From an uncultured Brevinema sp. (GTDB lineage Bacteria > Spirochaetota > Brevinematia > Brevinematales > Brevinemataceae), in contig CAMQVI010000010.1 of the NCBI GenBank assembly GCA_947038195.1, forward strand, positions 1 through 38,850: a stretch of 38,850 nt of DNA, in the 5' to 3' direction. The translations under genes and the position numbers were made by a program. A model generated the notes under the pieces. That model worked only from the letters and a program-made list of their open reading frames with translations, was not told the origin of the DNA and did no database searches. Of the stretch, positions 23,823-31,989 are shown piece by piece (position 1 is the stretch's first letter; every line of letters starts with the position of its first letter).

Positions 23823-24260
23823 CTATTTCATCTTTGCTGTTACTTTAGCAACAAGATCTTTAACAGTAGTTCCTACATTAGCTTTAGAAGCTGTAGAAAT
23901 AACGTCCACACCTTTAGCTACAGGTGGAACTGCACCTCTTTTGAAGGTATGTAAGTACACGGAGTTAGCATTTTTAGCAACATAAGCTCTCATGGAATCA
24001 CTCCAAGGTTGCCCTTTGGTAGCACCTTCGCCATATACTACAAGAGTACCTGCTGCTGGAGCAATGAACGCTTCAGGAGTAACTACGGAAACATAGTACC
24101 CAGCTGCTGCCATTTGTGTGCCAAACTGTTCAAATACGCTTTTTTTGAAGGGCGTGTCAAAACTAGCCACGAGGATTTTTTTGGCTGCATTAGCATCTCC
24201 GTATTCTTGAGCGGATGCTAAAACAGGAAGTAAAAGCATAATTAACAATAAGTTTTTCAT
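23823..24260 (-). CDS. Secreted 145-residue protein of unknown function, flavodoxin-like pattern
   Basis: Seen: a signal peptide (about 1-17, ending ASAQ, a plausible signal peptidase I site), then KKILVASFDTPFKKSVFEQF, a strand-loop-helix opening like Rossmann/flavodoxin folds; TLVVYGEGATKGQPW (about 71-85), reminiscent of a nucleotide- or flavin-loop; SVYLHTFKRG; and a Lys-rich helical end. I do not recognise a named family. Exported flavodoxin-like proteins are unusual, so the fold call is tentative. It has an AAGGAG site and its own promoter. Bases 24317-24656 upstream are non-coding. Confidence 0.65.
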   Translation of the reverse strand: MKNLLLIMLLLPVLASAQEYGDANAAKKILVASFDTPFKKSVFEQFGTQMAAAGYYVSVVTPEAFIAPAAGTLVVYGEGATKGQPWSDSMRAYVAKNANSVYLHTFKRGAVPPVAKGVDVISTASKANVGTTVKDLVAKVTAKMK

Positions 24261-24287
24261 AAAAACTCCTTAAATTTATATTGTATT

Positions 24288-24316
24288 ATTATAACTCATT
24301 ATAACAAGCCATTCAA
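24288..24316 (-). promoter_or_regulatory. Promoter of the secreted 145-residue gene
   Basis: On the minus strand, -35 TTGAAT (24311-24316), 17-bp spacer, -10 TATAAT (24288-24293), leaving a leader of about 20 bases. Confidence 0.65.
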
Positions 24317-24656
24317 TACTTATTCCTTGAAGGAATTTTTATTTAATGGGAGTATAGTACTTTAAACATCTAAAAATATATTATTTTACGCGTGGAAATA
24401 TTGATTGTTTGCCTTAAAGAAATTCCCCCTCTTAGGATTATAGATTTATATGGGAATACTAAACAAACTTAGAGCTTATAGATTGATTTACATAGGGGTA
24501 AAGACCATTTTAGTAAGCTTAAAAAACTCATCTTGTGCTCTTAGTGGGAGAGAACATTTTCAGCTTAGAAAGTATTTTAAAATACCCTAAAGCAATCCCC
24601 CAATACTCCGAAAAATAACTACAAAGAATAAAAAACTGAACATATGCGAGAGCTAA
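24317..24656. other. Intergenic stretch without recognisable features
   Basis: About 340 bp between the divergent secreted-protein gene and yraN. Apart from a 13-bp palindrome TTCCTTGAAGGAA (24336-24348 region) I see no gene, tRNA, terminator or consensus promoter. It is slightly richer in CCCC/GGGG than other intergenic DNA here and may be a decayed gene. Confidence 0.4.
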
Positions 24657-25010
24657 ATGTTGAAAAATAACGAGTTAGGTAAAATAGGCGAAAAAGTCGC
24701 AAAAAAATATTTAATTGATAAAGGCTTTGAGTTTATTACCGAAAATTATTTTACAAGGAAAGGCGAAATTGATCTCGTCTTTAAAAACCAAGATATATTA
24801 TTATTTATTGAAGTCAAGACTAGACGTAACAAAAAGGACTTAGAAACGGCCATTGGATTTCGAAAAGTTAAAAATCTGAAAGCTAGCGCAGAGATTTTTC
24901 TTGAGAAGGAAGATGTTTCTTTTAAAGAGATGCAGTTTGACGTTATTTTTGTTACCCTAGATGCCAAAGGCGAAGTTGTGGAGATTGGGCACAGACCAGA
25001 TTATTTTTGA
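24657..25010 (+). CDS. yraN: YraN-family (UPF0102) endonuclease-like protein
   Basis: 117 residues, the usual size. Seen: the family N-terminus LGKIGEKVAKKYLIDKGF, then GEIDLVF (catalytic Asp of the restriction-endonuclease-like fold) and FIEVKTRR (the E-x-K pair), and a Tyr/Phe-rich end. Family knowledge: UPF0102 proteins have a Holliday-junction-resolvase-like fold; the role in DNA uptake or repair is unproven. The ATG has a weak GAGAG site. It is followed after ten bases by the flgM-like gene, so both are co-transcribed. Confidence 0.9.
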   Translation: MLKNNELGKIGEKVAKKYLIDKGFEFITENYFTRKGEIDLVFKNQDILLFIEVKTRRNKKDLETAIGFRKVKNLKASAEIFLEKEDVSFKEMQFDVIFVTLDAKGEVVEIGHRPDYF

Positions 25011-25020
25011 CGAGGATACC

Positions 25021-25227
25021 GTGTCCGAAAACTTATTTGACACAAAACGTAACTTTAGGCGTCTTATAGTAAGAACCAATGCATCTTCTCTCACTCCTGA
25101 AAGGGAACAATTCTTGAGAGAACATATCAATGATCCTAGCTACCTAGATAATTCTATTGAAAAACTTGCTGACACGCTCAGTAATGCTTTCTCGGATGGA
25201 TATTTAGCTGATCACATTGCGGATTAA
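25021..25227 (+). CDS. Small FlgM-like protein (putative anti-sigma28)
   Basis: 68 residues. The C-terminal half (REHINDPSYLDNSIEKLADT) resembles the spirochaete FlgM end, which typically has K(I/L)xDPxYIN followed by IADxIM helices and binds the flagellar sigma factor FliA. The N-terminal half is basic and lacks further motifs. Start choice: GTG at 25021 with GAGG five bases upstream, just after the yraN stop; a longer ATG reading from 24961 would lie inside yraN without a ribosome site. Inference: a negative regulator of late flagellar genes. The call rests on a short match, so an unrelated small protein is possible. Confidence 0.5.
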   Translation: MSENLFDTKRNFRRLIVRTNASSLTPEREQFLREHINDPSYLDNSIEKLADTLSNAFSDGYLADHIAD

Positions 25228-25262
25228 TCGCTATAAGCCGACTATATGATCGTTTTTCACAA

Positions 25263-25290
25263 AACCCCTTCTAGTTTTCTAGGAGGGGTT
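25263..25290 (+). terminator. Terminator after the flgM-like gene
   Basis: AACCCCTTCTAG pairs with CTAGGAGGGGTT (one wobble position) over a TTTT loop, followed by CTGTTTTTTA. Confidence 0.8.
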
Positions 25291-25311
25291 CTGTTTTTTA
25301 TAGAGGATTTA

Positions 25312-25340
25312 TTGACAATTATTAAAATACTATATAAAAT
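25312..25340 (+). promoter_or_regulatory. Promoter of the thioesterase-to-BatE-like run
   Basis: -35 TTGACA (25312-25317), 17-bp spacer, -10 TAAAAT (25335-25340). The expected transcription start near 25347 coincides with an in-frame ATG and therefore favours the downstream ATG at 25371 as the true start of translation. Confidence 0.75.
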
Positions 25341-25370
25341 ATAGGTATGCTTACTATAGGGGGAAATATC

Positions 25371-25796
25371 ATGATTCATTCATTTGAAGTGATAGTGCGT
25401 TACGCAGAGACAGATATGATGGGCATTGTGCACCATTCCGTTTATCCTATTTGGGCAGAAGCTGCGCGTACCGATCTTATGAAAGCCATGGACTATAGCT
25501 ATACAGAAGTAGAAAAATCGGGAATAATGCTCCCCGTTACGGAAATACGCTTTATTTATAAAAAGCCTACTTTCTATGAAGATATTGTAACTATTAACTG
25601 TGCTGTTACGCACTTAGATAATAGACGCTTAAAATTAGATTATTCTGTCAAAAATAAAGAGGGAGAGGTGTGTGTAATTGGCTACACGAAACACCTATTC
25701 ATGGGGGTAGAAACAAGAGCCTCTATGAGAATCCCTTCAGCAGTTTTAGATAAATTTAAAAGCTTCTATCACCCAGAATTTACCCAAATCCCTTAG
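25371..25796 (+). CDS. Acyl-CoA thioesterase, YbgC/FadM (4HBT hot-dog) family
   Basis: Hydrolyses an acyl-CoA or acyl-ACP thioester. Seen: the 4HBT signature RYAETDMMGIVHHSVYPIWA, with the catalytic Asp in ETDMMGIVHHS near residue 17, followed by a single hot-dog domain to about residue 125. 141 residues, normal for the family. Start choice: the ATG at 25371 has AGGGGG ten bases upstream, while the ATG at 25347 lies on the predicted transcription start. It is first in a five-gene set in which most neighbours overlap. The exact acyl substrate is unknown; a Tol-Pal-type YbgC role is possible but no tol genes are here. Confidence 0.88.
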   Translation: MIHSFEVIVRYAETDMMGIVHHSVYPIWAEAARTDLMKAMDYSYTEVEKSGIMLPVTEIRFIYKKPTFYEDIVTINCAVTHLDNRRLKLDYSVKNKEGEVCVIGYTKHLFMGVETRASMRIPSAVLDKFKSFYHPEFTQIP

Positions 25797-25807
25797 AATA
25801 AGGAATA

Positions 25808-26380
25808 TTGTTGAAAAATAAAAAAGTGCAAAAACTCCTCCATGCTAAGAATCTCCCTCCTAGAGAGAGATTAAATCCAGACCGTTTCTTTTTACTAACA
25901 CTCACGAAACAACGTAAAGATATTATCACAAGAACAGCTATTCTCTTTACTAAGATTGGGAATGGACAATTGTGGCTTTTTTTTGCAACTCTTGTTTTTT
26001 TATATCATGTGCCTACAGGATATGTCTTTCTTCTTGCTATTCTCATCCAACTCTACGCACAGATAGCTGTTAAACATCTCTTTAAAAGAGCCAGACCTTA
26101 TATGATTTATACGGACTTGGATTCTTTATATTCCCCTCCTGACCCTTATTCTTTTCCCTCTGGTCATACTTGCGCAGCATTTACGATGGCTTTTGTAAGT
26201 AAAATAGCTATTCCTATGCTGTGGCCTTATTTTTTAGTTATTGCTTTGGTTATTGCTTTCTCTCGTATTTATCTCGCCGTCCATTATCCTTCTGACGTTT
26301 TAGCTGGGGTAGTTATAGCCTATATTTCTACGAAAATAAGCGTACTTATTACTCCTTTTATCACAGGTTTACCTTTATGA
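25808..26380 (+). CDS. PAP2-family membrane phosphatase
   Basis: Lipid or polyprenyl (undecaprenyl) phosphate phosphatase in the inner membrane. Seen: all three catalytic motifs, K89-x6-R96-P97 (KHLFKRARP), PSGH (117-120), and S152-R153-x5-H159-x3-D163 (SRIYLAVHYPSD), between hydrophobic segments at about 45-65, 70-88, 125-150 and 165-185. 190 residues. There is no ATG start; two adjacent TTG codons (25808 and 25811) follow AAGGA, and the second has the better spacing. It ends with ATGA, overlapping the DUF115 gene by four bases. A role in recycling undecaprenyl pyrophosphate or remodelling phosphatidic acid is likely but not separable. Confidence 0.88.
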   Translation: MLKNKKVQKLLHAKNLPPRERLNPDRFFLLTLTKQRKDIITRTAILFTKIGNGQLWLFFATLVFLYHVPTGYVFLLAILIQLYAQIAVKHLFKRARPYMIYTDLDSLYSPPDPYSFPSGHTCAAFTMAFVSKIAIPMLWPYFLVIALVIAFSRIYLAVHYPSDVLAGVVIAYISTKISVLITPFITGLPL

Positions 26381-27963
26381 GTGATCTCTTAAGCAAACTT
26401 TCCCAAAATCCCAAACTTATAAGTACCCCAGATGGGGCTTATACTTTAAAAGAGGACAATCGCTATATTCATAGTAGTAGAGCCCCTCTAAAAGAAGCTC
26501 AAAAACTACTACAAAATATTCCTCCCGATTATCCTAAAGATAAAACCCTTATTATTGCTTGGGGCACAGGGCTAGGGTATCATATAGAAATCCTACTCAA
26601 TCAAGGATTCAAAGTTTTAGCTATTGAAACAAGACCTGAGTCTGCCCGATTATTTGAAGAAAATTTCCCTATAGAAAATCTCGTGGGTTTTGTGTCTGGT
26701 GATGAAAGTGGTTTATTTGATATAATGGCTAATTTGGATTCTAAGGAATACCAACTATTTATAGATATTGCTATGCTCGGTTTTAGTGTCTCTCCTATTC
26801 TTTATGAGGAATCCCAACAAGGAAAAAGAGTACTTCGTTCTATCCATGGGCTTTACAGTAGAGCGATGGAAGCGTGGTACTATAATATTATAAACAATCT
26901 ATCTCTCCCTATCACGTACACAGACGATGCTATTTTTGAAGGGGAACACCTTCTTATCTGTTCCGCTGGGCCTTCCCTAAAAGAAAGTATTCCTTTTTTA
27001 AAGAAATATCAAGATAAATTTACTATTATGGCAGTAGATACAGCTTTTACCACTCTTGTACAAGGGGGGATTATCCCCGACTATATTCACTCTGTGGATA
27101 CAAAGATACATAATATTGCTGATTTTAGAGGGGTAAGCCATGATATTATTTCCCAAATTACCCTCATTATAGATATTAGTTTAAACGCTCAAGTGACAAT
27201 GCTTCCTTGGAAAAAGGTCTTATACACCTCTACGTCTCATCTTATTAAAATAGAAGAAATCGAAATCTATAAACGTATCCATATCCTACAATATTTATGG
27301 GATAATGGAATAAAATTCCCTGAAGTACAAACAGGGGGTTCTGTCGCTACTTCCGCTTTTTACTTGGGATTGCTGTATAAAGCTAAAAAGATATATCTTG
27401 TGGGGCAAGACCTTGCTTACTCTCAGCATAGAGGGCACGCTATTGGATCTCCCTACGATATGGAGTATCGATTGCAGGCTTCTCGCTTGAGTCCTATAGA
27501 TACCATACATATCCATAAAATCCCTTTTGAATATTCTGTGGATTCTTTAGACGGTACTCATACTTATACCGATCCTCTTTTGAGTCAATATAGAGAGTGG
27601 TTTGAAATATCTTTAAAAAACAATACGCACTTAAAAACAAAGACGGTGAACGCTTCCGAAAGTGGGGCTTATTTTAAATATTGGGATAATACACCTTTAT
27701 CTGCTATGAGAGACCTAGATACTCTTCCTAAAAAATCTTTAAAAGAATTTCAAATAAAAAGCTATACTAAGGATGAGATTCTAGTCATTATGGCTCAATT
27801 AGAAAAAATCGTTTTTGATTTGGAGTCATCTAATCCATTGGTAGAAGAATTTTTCTACAGAGAACTCCAAAATCCTCTCTTAGAAGATTTTCGTATAACA
27901 AACAAAAAAAATAAAATAAAAAAGGTACTTCGCCATGCACAAGCCCAAATTAGTAGCTCCTAA
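26377..27963 (+). CDS. DUF115 / motility-associated-factor-like protein
   Basis: 528 residues. Seen: an N-terminal domain (about 1-160) with TLIIAWGTGLGYHIEILL and LAIETRPESARLFEENFP, reading like a Rossmann nucleotide fold; then a DUF115 domain (about 185-400) with LLICSAGPSLKESIPFLKKY, the glycine/proline phosphate-binding turn, IMAVDTAFTTLVQGGIIPDY, and IYLVGQDLAYS near 356. Family knowledge: DUF115 (MptE-like) proteins include the Maf proteins that glycosylate flagellins with nonulosonic acids, and spirochaetes carry several. Inference: flagellin or surface-protein glycosyltransferase. Its start overlaps PAP2 by four bases and its end overlaps the hydrolase gene by 29. Confidence 0.85.
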   Translation: MSDLLSKLSQNPKLISTPDGAYTLKEDNRYIHSSRAPLKEAQKLLQNIPPDYPKDKTLIIAWGTGLGYHIEILLNQGFKVLAIETRPESARLFEENFPIENLVGFVSGDESGLFDIMANLDSKEYQLFIDIAMLGFSVSPILYEESQQGKRVLRSIHGLYSRAMEAWYYNIINNLSLPITYTDDAIFEGEHLLICSAGPSLKESIPFLKKYQDKFTIMAVDTAFTTLVQGGIIPDYIHSVDTKIHNIADFRGVSHDIISQITLIIDISLNAQVTMLPWKKVLYTSTSHLIKIEEIEIYKRIHILQYLWDNGIKFPEVQTGGSVATSAFYLGLLYKAKKIYLVGQDLAYSQHRGHAIGSPYDMEYRLQASRLSPIDTIHIHKIPFEYSVDSLDGTHTYTDPLLSQYREWFEISLKNNTHLKTKTVNASESGAYFKYWDNTPLSAMRDLDTLPKKSLKEFQIKSYTKDEILVIMAQLEKIVFDLESSNPLVEEFFYRELQNPLLEDFRITNKKNKIKKVLRHAQAQISSS

Positions 27964-28654
27964 TATTTACCTCCTCCCTGCCCTAAAACCCTCTGCTCAT
28001 TGCTATCTTATAAGAGGGGAGAAAAATACCCTAATTGATACGAGTATTAAAGATTATAGAGATCATATTGTGCAACAGTTAGCCTCTTTAGAGCTTACTT
28101 TAGACGATATAGATGATGTTATCTATACTCATTGTCATCATGACCATACAGGAGGAGGAGAGCTTTTTCCTAACGCTACTATCTATGCTCACCCTCTTTG
28201 TGCTTTTAAATTACGTTATCAAGATGAAAATTGTATTCATTCTTTAAAATATCAATTACCTCTTCCTGCGCATCTTCCTGATAAATTACTAGAAGAAGGG
28301 GATACCTACACCAATGGAGATTATAGCTTTACCGTCATCCATACCCCAGGGCATACGGATGATAGTATCTGTCTTTTGGAAAAAAATCACAAGATTCTTT
28401 TCAGTGCTGATACTGTTTTTGTGAAGGGAATTCCCCCTCTCATTACAGATTCAGGCTCTATAGGGAGTCTTATTTATAGTATTGAAAAATTACAACAATA
28501 CGATATAGAGCTTATTTTACCGGGGCATGGGCCACTGGAAAAAAATGTTGTAGAATGTTTGATAAAATTAAAAGAAAATTTAATTAAAAAAATAGCTCAA
28601 GACAATAAAAAAACAATAGAAGAGGCAAAAAAATGGCAAAAATCCAGATATTAA
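27935..28654 (+). CDS. MBL-fold metallo-hydrolase
   Basis: 239 residues of the metallo-beta-lactamase superfamily, glyoxalase-II/hydroxyacylglutathione-hydrolase-like subgroup. Seen: the metal motif H66-C-H68-H69-D70-H71 (THCHHDHTGGGELF), IHTPGHTDDSICLL with the third-ligand His, SADTVF with the bridging Asp, and LPGHGPLE with the last His. All ligands are present, so a di-zinc hydrolase is expected; the substrate is unknown. The C-terminal helix is Lys-rich. It overlaps the preceding gene by 29 bases and the following one by 22 bases, indicating tight coupling. Confidence 0.9.
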   Translation: MHKPKLVAPNIYLLPALKPSAHCYLIRGEKNTLIDTSIKDYRDHIVQQLASLELTLDDIDDVIYTHCHHDHTGGGELFPNATIYAHPLCAFKLRYQDENCIHSLKYQLPLPAHLPDKLLEEGDTYTNGDYSFTVIHTPGHTDDSICLLEKNHKILFSADTVFVKGIPPLITDSGSIGSLIYSIEKLQQYDIELILPGHGPLEKNVVECLIKLKENLIKKIAQDNKKTIEEAKKWQKSRY

Positions 28655-29334
28655 TCTTACTATTGATGATGATAACGAACTCCTTTACTTATGGGAAAGA
28701 GTACACTCACCCTACGAAACTATATAATACTGCTCTAGAATCTTATAACAATAAAGATTTGGGACAAGCTATGTATTATGTTAAGCAAGCTCTCCTTCTT
28801 AATCCTGCTCGCTCAGAATACAGAGCTCTTTTCTATCAAATTAGAAAAGATATAGGACTTCCTCAGATATATTCCACAGATACTCTAGGAGGACAAGTAC
28901 TTAGTCAAGTATTTGGATCTATTCCTCCTCATATTAATGCTTTATTAGGGGGTATTTTGTTTATCTTTGGGTCTTTTTTAGTTTCAGCCCTTTTTCTTAA
29001 AAAACTCCAAAAATATAAATATACCCAAATAGGGATATGGATTAGTTTTTTAGGAGCAGGCTTATTTTTCATTACTGCTCTTTTACAATACTATGCTTTT
29101 TTTAGCCCACAGCAGGGGGTACTCCTCTCAATGTCTAACGCCTATGAAGAACCATCCTTAGATAGCTTCAAAGTCTTAGAGCTCCCCCCAGGAACGGAAT
29201 TATCTATCGTGGATAAGGTAGACAATTTTTATCTCATTAAGACATTGGAAGGGAAAGAATACTGGATACTACAAAAAAAAGTACCGATTTTATTTGAGGG
29301 TGATGTTTCTAAAAGCCCTGACAATACCTTATAA
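28633..29334 (+). CDS. BatE-like TPR / membrane / SH3-like protein
   Basis: 233 residues: a signal peptide or first membrane segment (about 1-20), a tetratricopeptide-like pair (about 27-70, with KLYNTALESYNNKDLGQAMY and ALLLNPARSEYRAL), two membrane helices (about 105-124 and 133-155), and a C-terminal SH3-like strand region (about 165-220, with LPPGTELSIVDKV and EGKEYWILQKK). This order matches BatE of the Bat aerotolerance loci of spirochaetes and Bacteroidetes, but no batA-D genes are adjacent, so the assignment is by architecture. Last gene of the run; a strong terminator follows. Confidence 0.6.
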   Translation: MAKIQILILLLMMITNSFTYGKEYTHPTKLYNTALESYNNKDLGQAMYYVKQALLLNPARSEYRALFYQIRKDIGLPQIYSTDTLGGQVLSQVFGSIPPHINALLGGILFIFGSFLVSALFLKKLQKYKYTQIGIWISFLGAGLFFITALLQYYAFFSPQQGVLLSMSNAYEEPSLDSFKVLELPPGTELSIVDKVDNFYLIKTLEGKEYWILQKKVPILFEGDVSKSPDNTL

Positions 29335-29351
29335 AAATGATAGAGACATAT

Positions 29352-29399
29352 ATTCCAAAAAACAAGAGCCTGCTAAAAGGGGCTCTTGTTTTTTGGAAT
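29352..29399 (+). terminator. Very long perfect terminator hairpin
   Basis: ATTCCAAAAAACAAGAGCC (29352-29370) and its exact complement (29381-29399) form a 19-bp stem with a ten-base loop. The GC-rich part is followed by six T. It ends the thioesterase-to-BatE-like run. Confidence 0.85.
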
Positions 29400-29408
29400 G
29401 GTGTTATT

Positions 29409-29630
29409 ATTGATTGACGAATTGCTCTTTAGTAGATATTTGAACTCTTATCTTTTAGAGTGATATCGTTATCTGATTGGTGAATAGCTTTGATAAAAAA
29501 AAGAGCTCCTTTAGTGGGCTCTTTTCCTATTAATAGATATTTTAAATTTGATAGATTCTTATTCTTTCTAGAGGGTGATGATTAGTAGATAGATGAATTG
29601 TTTTTGATAGATATTTTAAAGAGTTCTTTA
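29409..29630. repeat. Degenerate tandem repeats with an internal terminator-like hairpin
   Basis: Three diverged copies of a unit containing GATATTT(G/T)AA, then TCTT(A)TCTTT(T/C)TAGAG(T/G), then GATGAAT(T/A)G(T/C)T. They begin near 29409, 29475 and 29584. The middle unit contains a hairpin AAAAGAGC / GGCTCTTTT (29497-29525). No gene is visible between 29335 and 29677. The repeats may be remnants of duplicated intergenic DNA. Confidence 0.5.
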
Positions 29631-29632
29631 AA

Positions 29633-29661
29633 AAAAGAGCCCTTTATTAAAGGACTCTTTT
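29633..29661 (-). terminator. Terminator of the coiled-coil ankyrin gene
   Basis: AAAAGAGTCCTTTA / TAAAGGGCTCTTTT-type hairpin (one mismatch) on the minus strand, followed by a run of seven T. It lies 17 bases beyond the stop of the gene at 29678. Confidence 0.8.
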
Positions 29662-29677
29662 ATTTTATATAGTATTT

Positions 29678-30811
29678 TTATTCTTCGTATTCGTAGCCTT
29701 CGCCATAAGCATCATCATAACCAGATTCGTATGCTGCTTCATCGTAAGTTCCTTCATCATAAGCAGCTTCACCCTCAACAGGAGCTTCTTCAACAGGAAC
29801 TTCTTCAACAGGCACGACAGGAGCTATTACCACTACAGGAACAACAGGAGGTTCTCCCCCTAGCTCTACAGTATGAGAACCATTAGGAATAGGCATTTGG
29901 TTTAGGATATTTACAGGAACAGGTGCTCCATCAGGGTCTACCAAGGTATAACCTTCTGGGATCATTTGTCCCACAGAACCAGGTAATTTTTTATCGTTAG
30001 GGGTGTAATTAATCCCTTGTCTTAAAAATTCTTCTGTGAGATTATCAATAGCAGCATCTGTGGCTCTTTGAGCGGAGAGGGCTGCTGCTTGAGCTTCGTA
30101 GGCTCTAATTTGAGCAACAGTATTAGCACTTTGTTCTCTAAGAAGTCTTTCTGCTGCGTTACGTGCTAAACGTTCGGCTTGGAAATTTTGTTCCGCTGCT
30201 GTCTTTTCAGACATGATTTTTTCGTAACGTTCTTTAGCCAATTGATCAATTTGTACTTGTTGGTCTTTTAGAGTATTGGCTTCTGTGGTCCATTTTTCAG
30301 CTTCAGATCTCCAATGTTCTGCTTCTTTAGTCCATTCAGACGCTTGCTGTCTTAGACGTTCGGCTTCTGCTCTAGCTTTAGCTGCTTGAGCAAGATCTGT
30401 GCTAACACGTTCTTGTTCTGTATGAGCTTTTAATTGTTCTACTCTTGTGGATCGCATTTTAATAAAAAGATAATCAACGATTTTTTGTTCTCCAGCTTGA
30501 GCGGCTAAAGTCATAGGAGTAATATTTCTGTTGTTTACGATATAAACATCGGAGCCACTATTTACGAGAAATTCTACACCCTCGAAAGTCCCAGCTGCTG
30601 CAGCATAGTGTAAAGGGGTAAATCCATTGTCATCTTGAATGTTTACGTTATAACCTTTATCCACTAAAACTCTCATCATCTCTACATAGCCTTGAGCTGC
30701 TGCCCAATGTAAAGGGGAGTAGTTGGACGATACCGTTTGGAGTGACTGTCCATAGTTAGCTGTAGGAAAAATTATTCCTAAAAATGTAAATAATAATATA
30801 ATTTGTTTCAC
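29678..30811 (-). CDS. Exported ankyrin-repeat protein with coiled coil and acidic Tyr-rich tail
   Basis: 377 residues: a signal peptide (about 1-21, ending TANYGQ), three ankyrin repeats (about 29-120, e.g. SPLHWAAAQGYVEMMRVLV and TPLHYAAAAG), a long Ala/Glu/Arg coiled coil (about 125-255, repeating AEAERLRQQA and EAEHWRSEAEKW), a globular stretch (about 260-325), and a tail rich in Val-Pro-Glu and Asp-Glu-Ala-Tyr repeats. Start choice: the GTG at 30811 is preceded by AGAGGG and opens the signal peptide; a longer ATG reading from 30889 would place 26 charged residues before it. Inference: periplasmic or surface scaffold protein. It is adjacent to another ankyrin protein on the same strand. 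No enzymatic domain is seen. Confidence 0.8.
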   Translation of the reverse strand: MKQIILLFTFLGIIFPTANYGQSLQTVSSNYSPLHWAAAQGYVEMMRVLVDKGYNVNIQDDNGFTPLHYAAAAGTFEGVEFLVNSGSDVYIVNNRNITPMTLAAQAGEQKIVDYLFIKMRSTRVEQLKAHTEQERVSTDLAQAAKARAEAERLRQQASEWTKEAEHWRSEAEKWTTEANTLKDQQVQIDQLAKERYEKIMSEKTAAEQNFQAERLARNAAERLLREQSANTVAQIRAYEAQAAALSAQRATDAAIDNLTEEFLRQGINYTPNDKKLPGSVGQMIPEGYTLVDPDGAPVPVNILNQMPIPNGSHTVELGGEPPVVPVVVIAPVVPVEEVPVEEAPVEGEAAYDEGTYDEAAYESGYDDAYGEGYEYEE

Positions 30812-30937
30812 GTCTTGCCCTCTCAATCTTAAAATAAATCTAGTTCTATGATTATTATAATATATATCGGATGATTTATTAAAATACATGACTAAAATAT
30901 CTTGTCATTTTTTATGATTTTTCTTTTTTTTAGCTTT

Positions 30938-31588
30938 TTAGTTTAATACTTGGAGATTGTTTCTATATTCGACAATATCACCACGTTGACTAGTAGTATC
31001 TACGATACGTACTTGCTTAGGAGCATACTGTTGGTAATTAACATACACACCAGCAGACACCATATAATCCAAAATATCACCGAGCCCTTGCCTAGAGGCA
31101 TAATCAACAGGATATCTTCCCATATTGTTTTTAGGGTTAGGATTTATATTTTGTTCTATGAGAAATTGTACCAAATCTAAATGTCCACTGATAACAGCAT
31201 AATGTAATACGGTATTACCATTAGGGTCTCTATCTTCTAAGTTAGCCCCATAGAATCCTAAAAGGACTACTAACTCGTAATTACCTTGTTGAGCGGCTAA
31301 GAGTATAGGACTATGTCCCATGACACTCTTATGAGTTACAGAGGCATTATTTTCGATGAGAAAACGAGCAGTACTTGTGTGTCCATTATAGATAGCCCAC
31401 ATAAGGGGGGTAAAATTATTTTCATCTAGCACATCTATAGAAGCACCTAGTTTCAAGGATTTTTGCACAAGAGCAGTATCACCCACATAAGCAAAAGAAC
31501 GCAAGCTATCGCTAGAAGAAATAGCATAACTCAAATTAAAGGTAACAAAGCATAAGCATGCACAAAAGATAATTTTTAGATAAGTCAT
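30938..31588 (-). CDS. Exported ankyrin-repeat protein
   Basis: 216 residues: a signal peptide (about 1-21, MTYLKIIFCACLCFVTFNLS) followed by about five ankyrin repeats (25-200), with TPLMWAIYNGHTSTARFLIE, SPILLAAQQGNYELVVLL and TVLHYAVISGHLDLVQFLIE clear. A short C-terminal tail has no motif. Start choice: the ATG at 31588 has AAGGA eight bases upstream and begins the signal peptide, against an ATG at 31645 lying in the promoter. Exported ankyrin proteins bind other proteins; a partner is not indicated. Bases 30812-30937 to the next gene contain only a weak TATAAT. Confidence 0.85.
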   Translation of the reverse strand: MTYLKIIFCACLCFVTFNLSYAISSSDSLRSFAYVGDTALVQKSLKLGASIDVLDENNFTPLMWAIYNGHTSTARFLIENNASVTHKSVMGHSPILLAAQQGNYELVVLLGFYGANLEDRDPNGNTVLHYAVISGHLDLVQFLIEQNINPNPKNNMGRYPVDYASRQGLGDILDYMVSAGVYVNYQQYAPKQVRIVDTTSQRGDIVEYRNNLQVLN

Positions 31589-31616
31589 AATGTCATCCTT
31601 TTCCACTATTAACAAT

Positions 31617-31645
31617 AGTATAACAATATATTTAAAATTATGCAA
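31617..31645 (-). promoter_or_regulatory. Promoter of the ankyrin gene
   Basis: On the minus strand, -35 TTGCAT (31640-31645), 17-bp spacer, -10 TATACT (31617-31622). It overlaps the codons of the longer reading frame, supporting the shorter start at 31588. Confidence 0.7.
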
Positions 31646-31938
31646 ATTTAAATATATACCTATTGTACTATATTATTACATTTTTTTAAATATAATTCCA
31701 ATAATTTTTCAGTATTTTTTTACATTAAAAATAAATAAAATATATTTTGATTTACTCTTCCTTTTTAGAAAAAAGTATGCTACAATACTAAATCGATATA
31801 AAAATCGTTCCCTATAAGTAATCAGATAGCATTAAGCTATTTTATCCCGAAATTACTAGATAATATCTAATTAACCAAAAAAAAACCTCCTTTTAGAACA
31901 TTAGTGGCTTATCTAAAATTTCATGTCAAATAGTTTTG

Positions 31939-31969
31939 TGCTATAGTAAAAATTAGATAGTACACTATC
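31939..31969 (+). promoter_or_regulatory. Extended -10 promoter and palindrome before the DEAD-box helicase gene
   Basis: TGCTATAGT (31939-31947) is an extended -10 element, with only a weak -35 (TTTCAT, 31919-31924). The near-palindrome GATAGT-AC-ACTATC (31956-31969) lies at the expected start site and could be an operator. The rest of 31650-31930 is AT-rich with short hairpins only. Confidence 0.45.
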
Positions 31970-31989
31970 AAAAAATAAGGAGTATTCTT

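Noticed and set aside
24961-25020. ATG at 24961 as start of the FlgM-like gene
   Set aside because: It would overlap yraN by 50 bases without a ribosome site, whereas the GTG at 25021 has GAGG at proper spacing.
29335-29677. CRISPR-like or mobile-element origin for the tandem units
   Set aside because: Units are too few, unequal in length and too diverged, with no spacers, cas genes or transposase nearby.
30812-30889. ATG at 30889 as start of the coiled-coil ankyrin protein
   Set aside because: It adds 26 polar residues ahead of a clear signal peptide; the GTG at 30811 follows AGAGGG.
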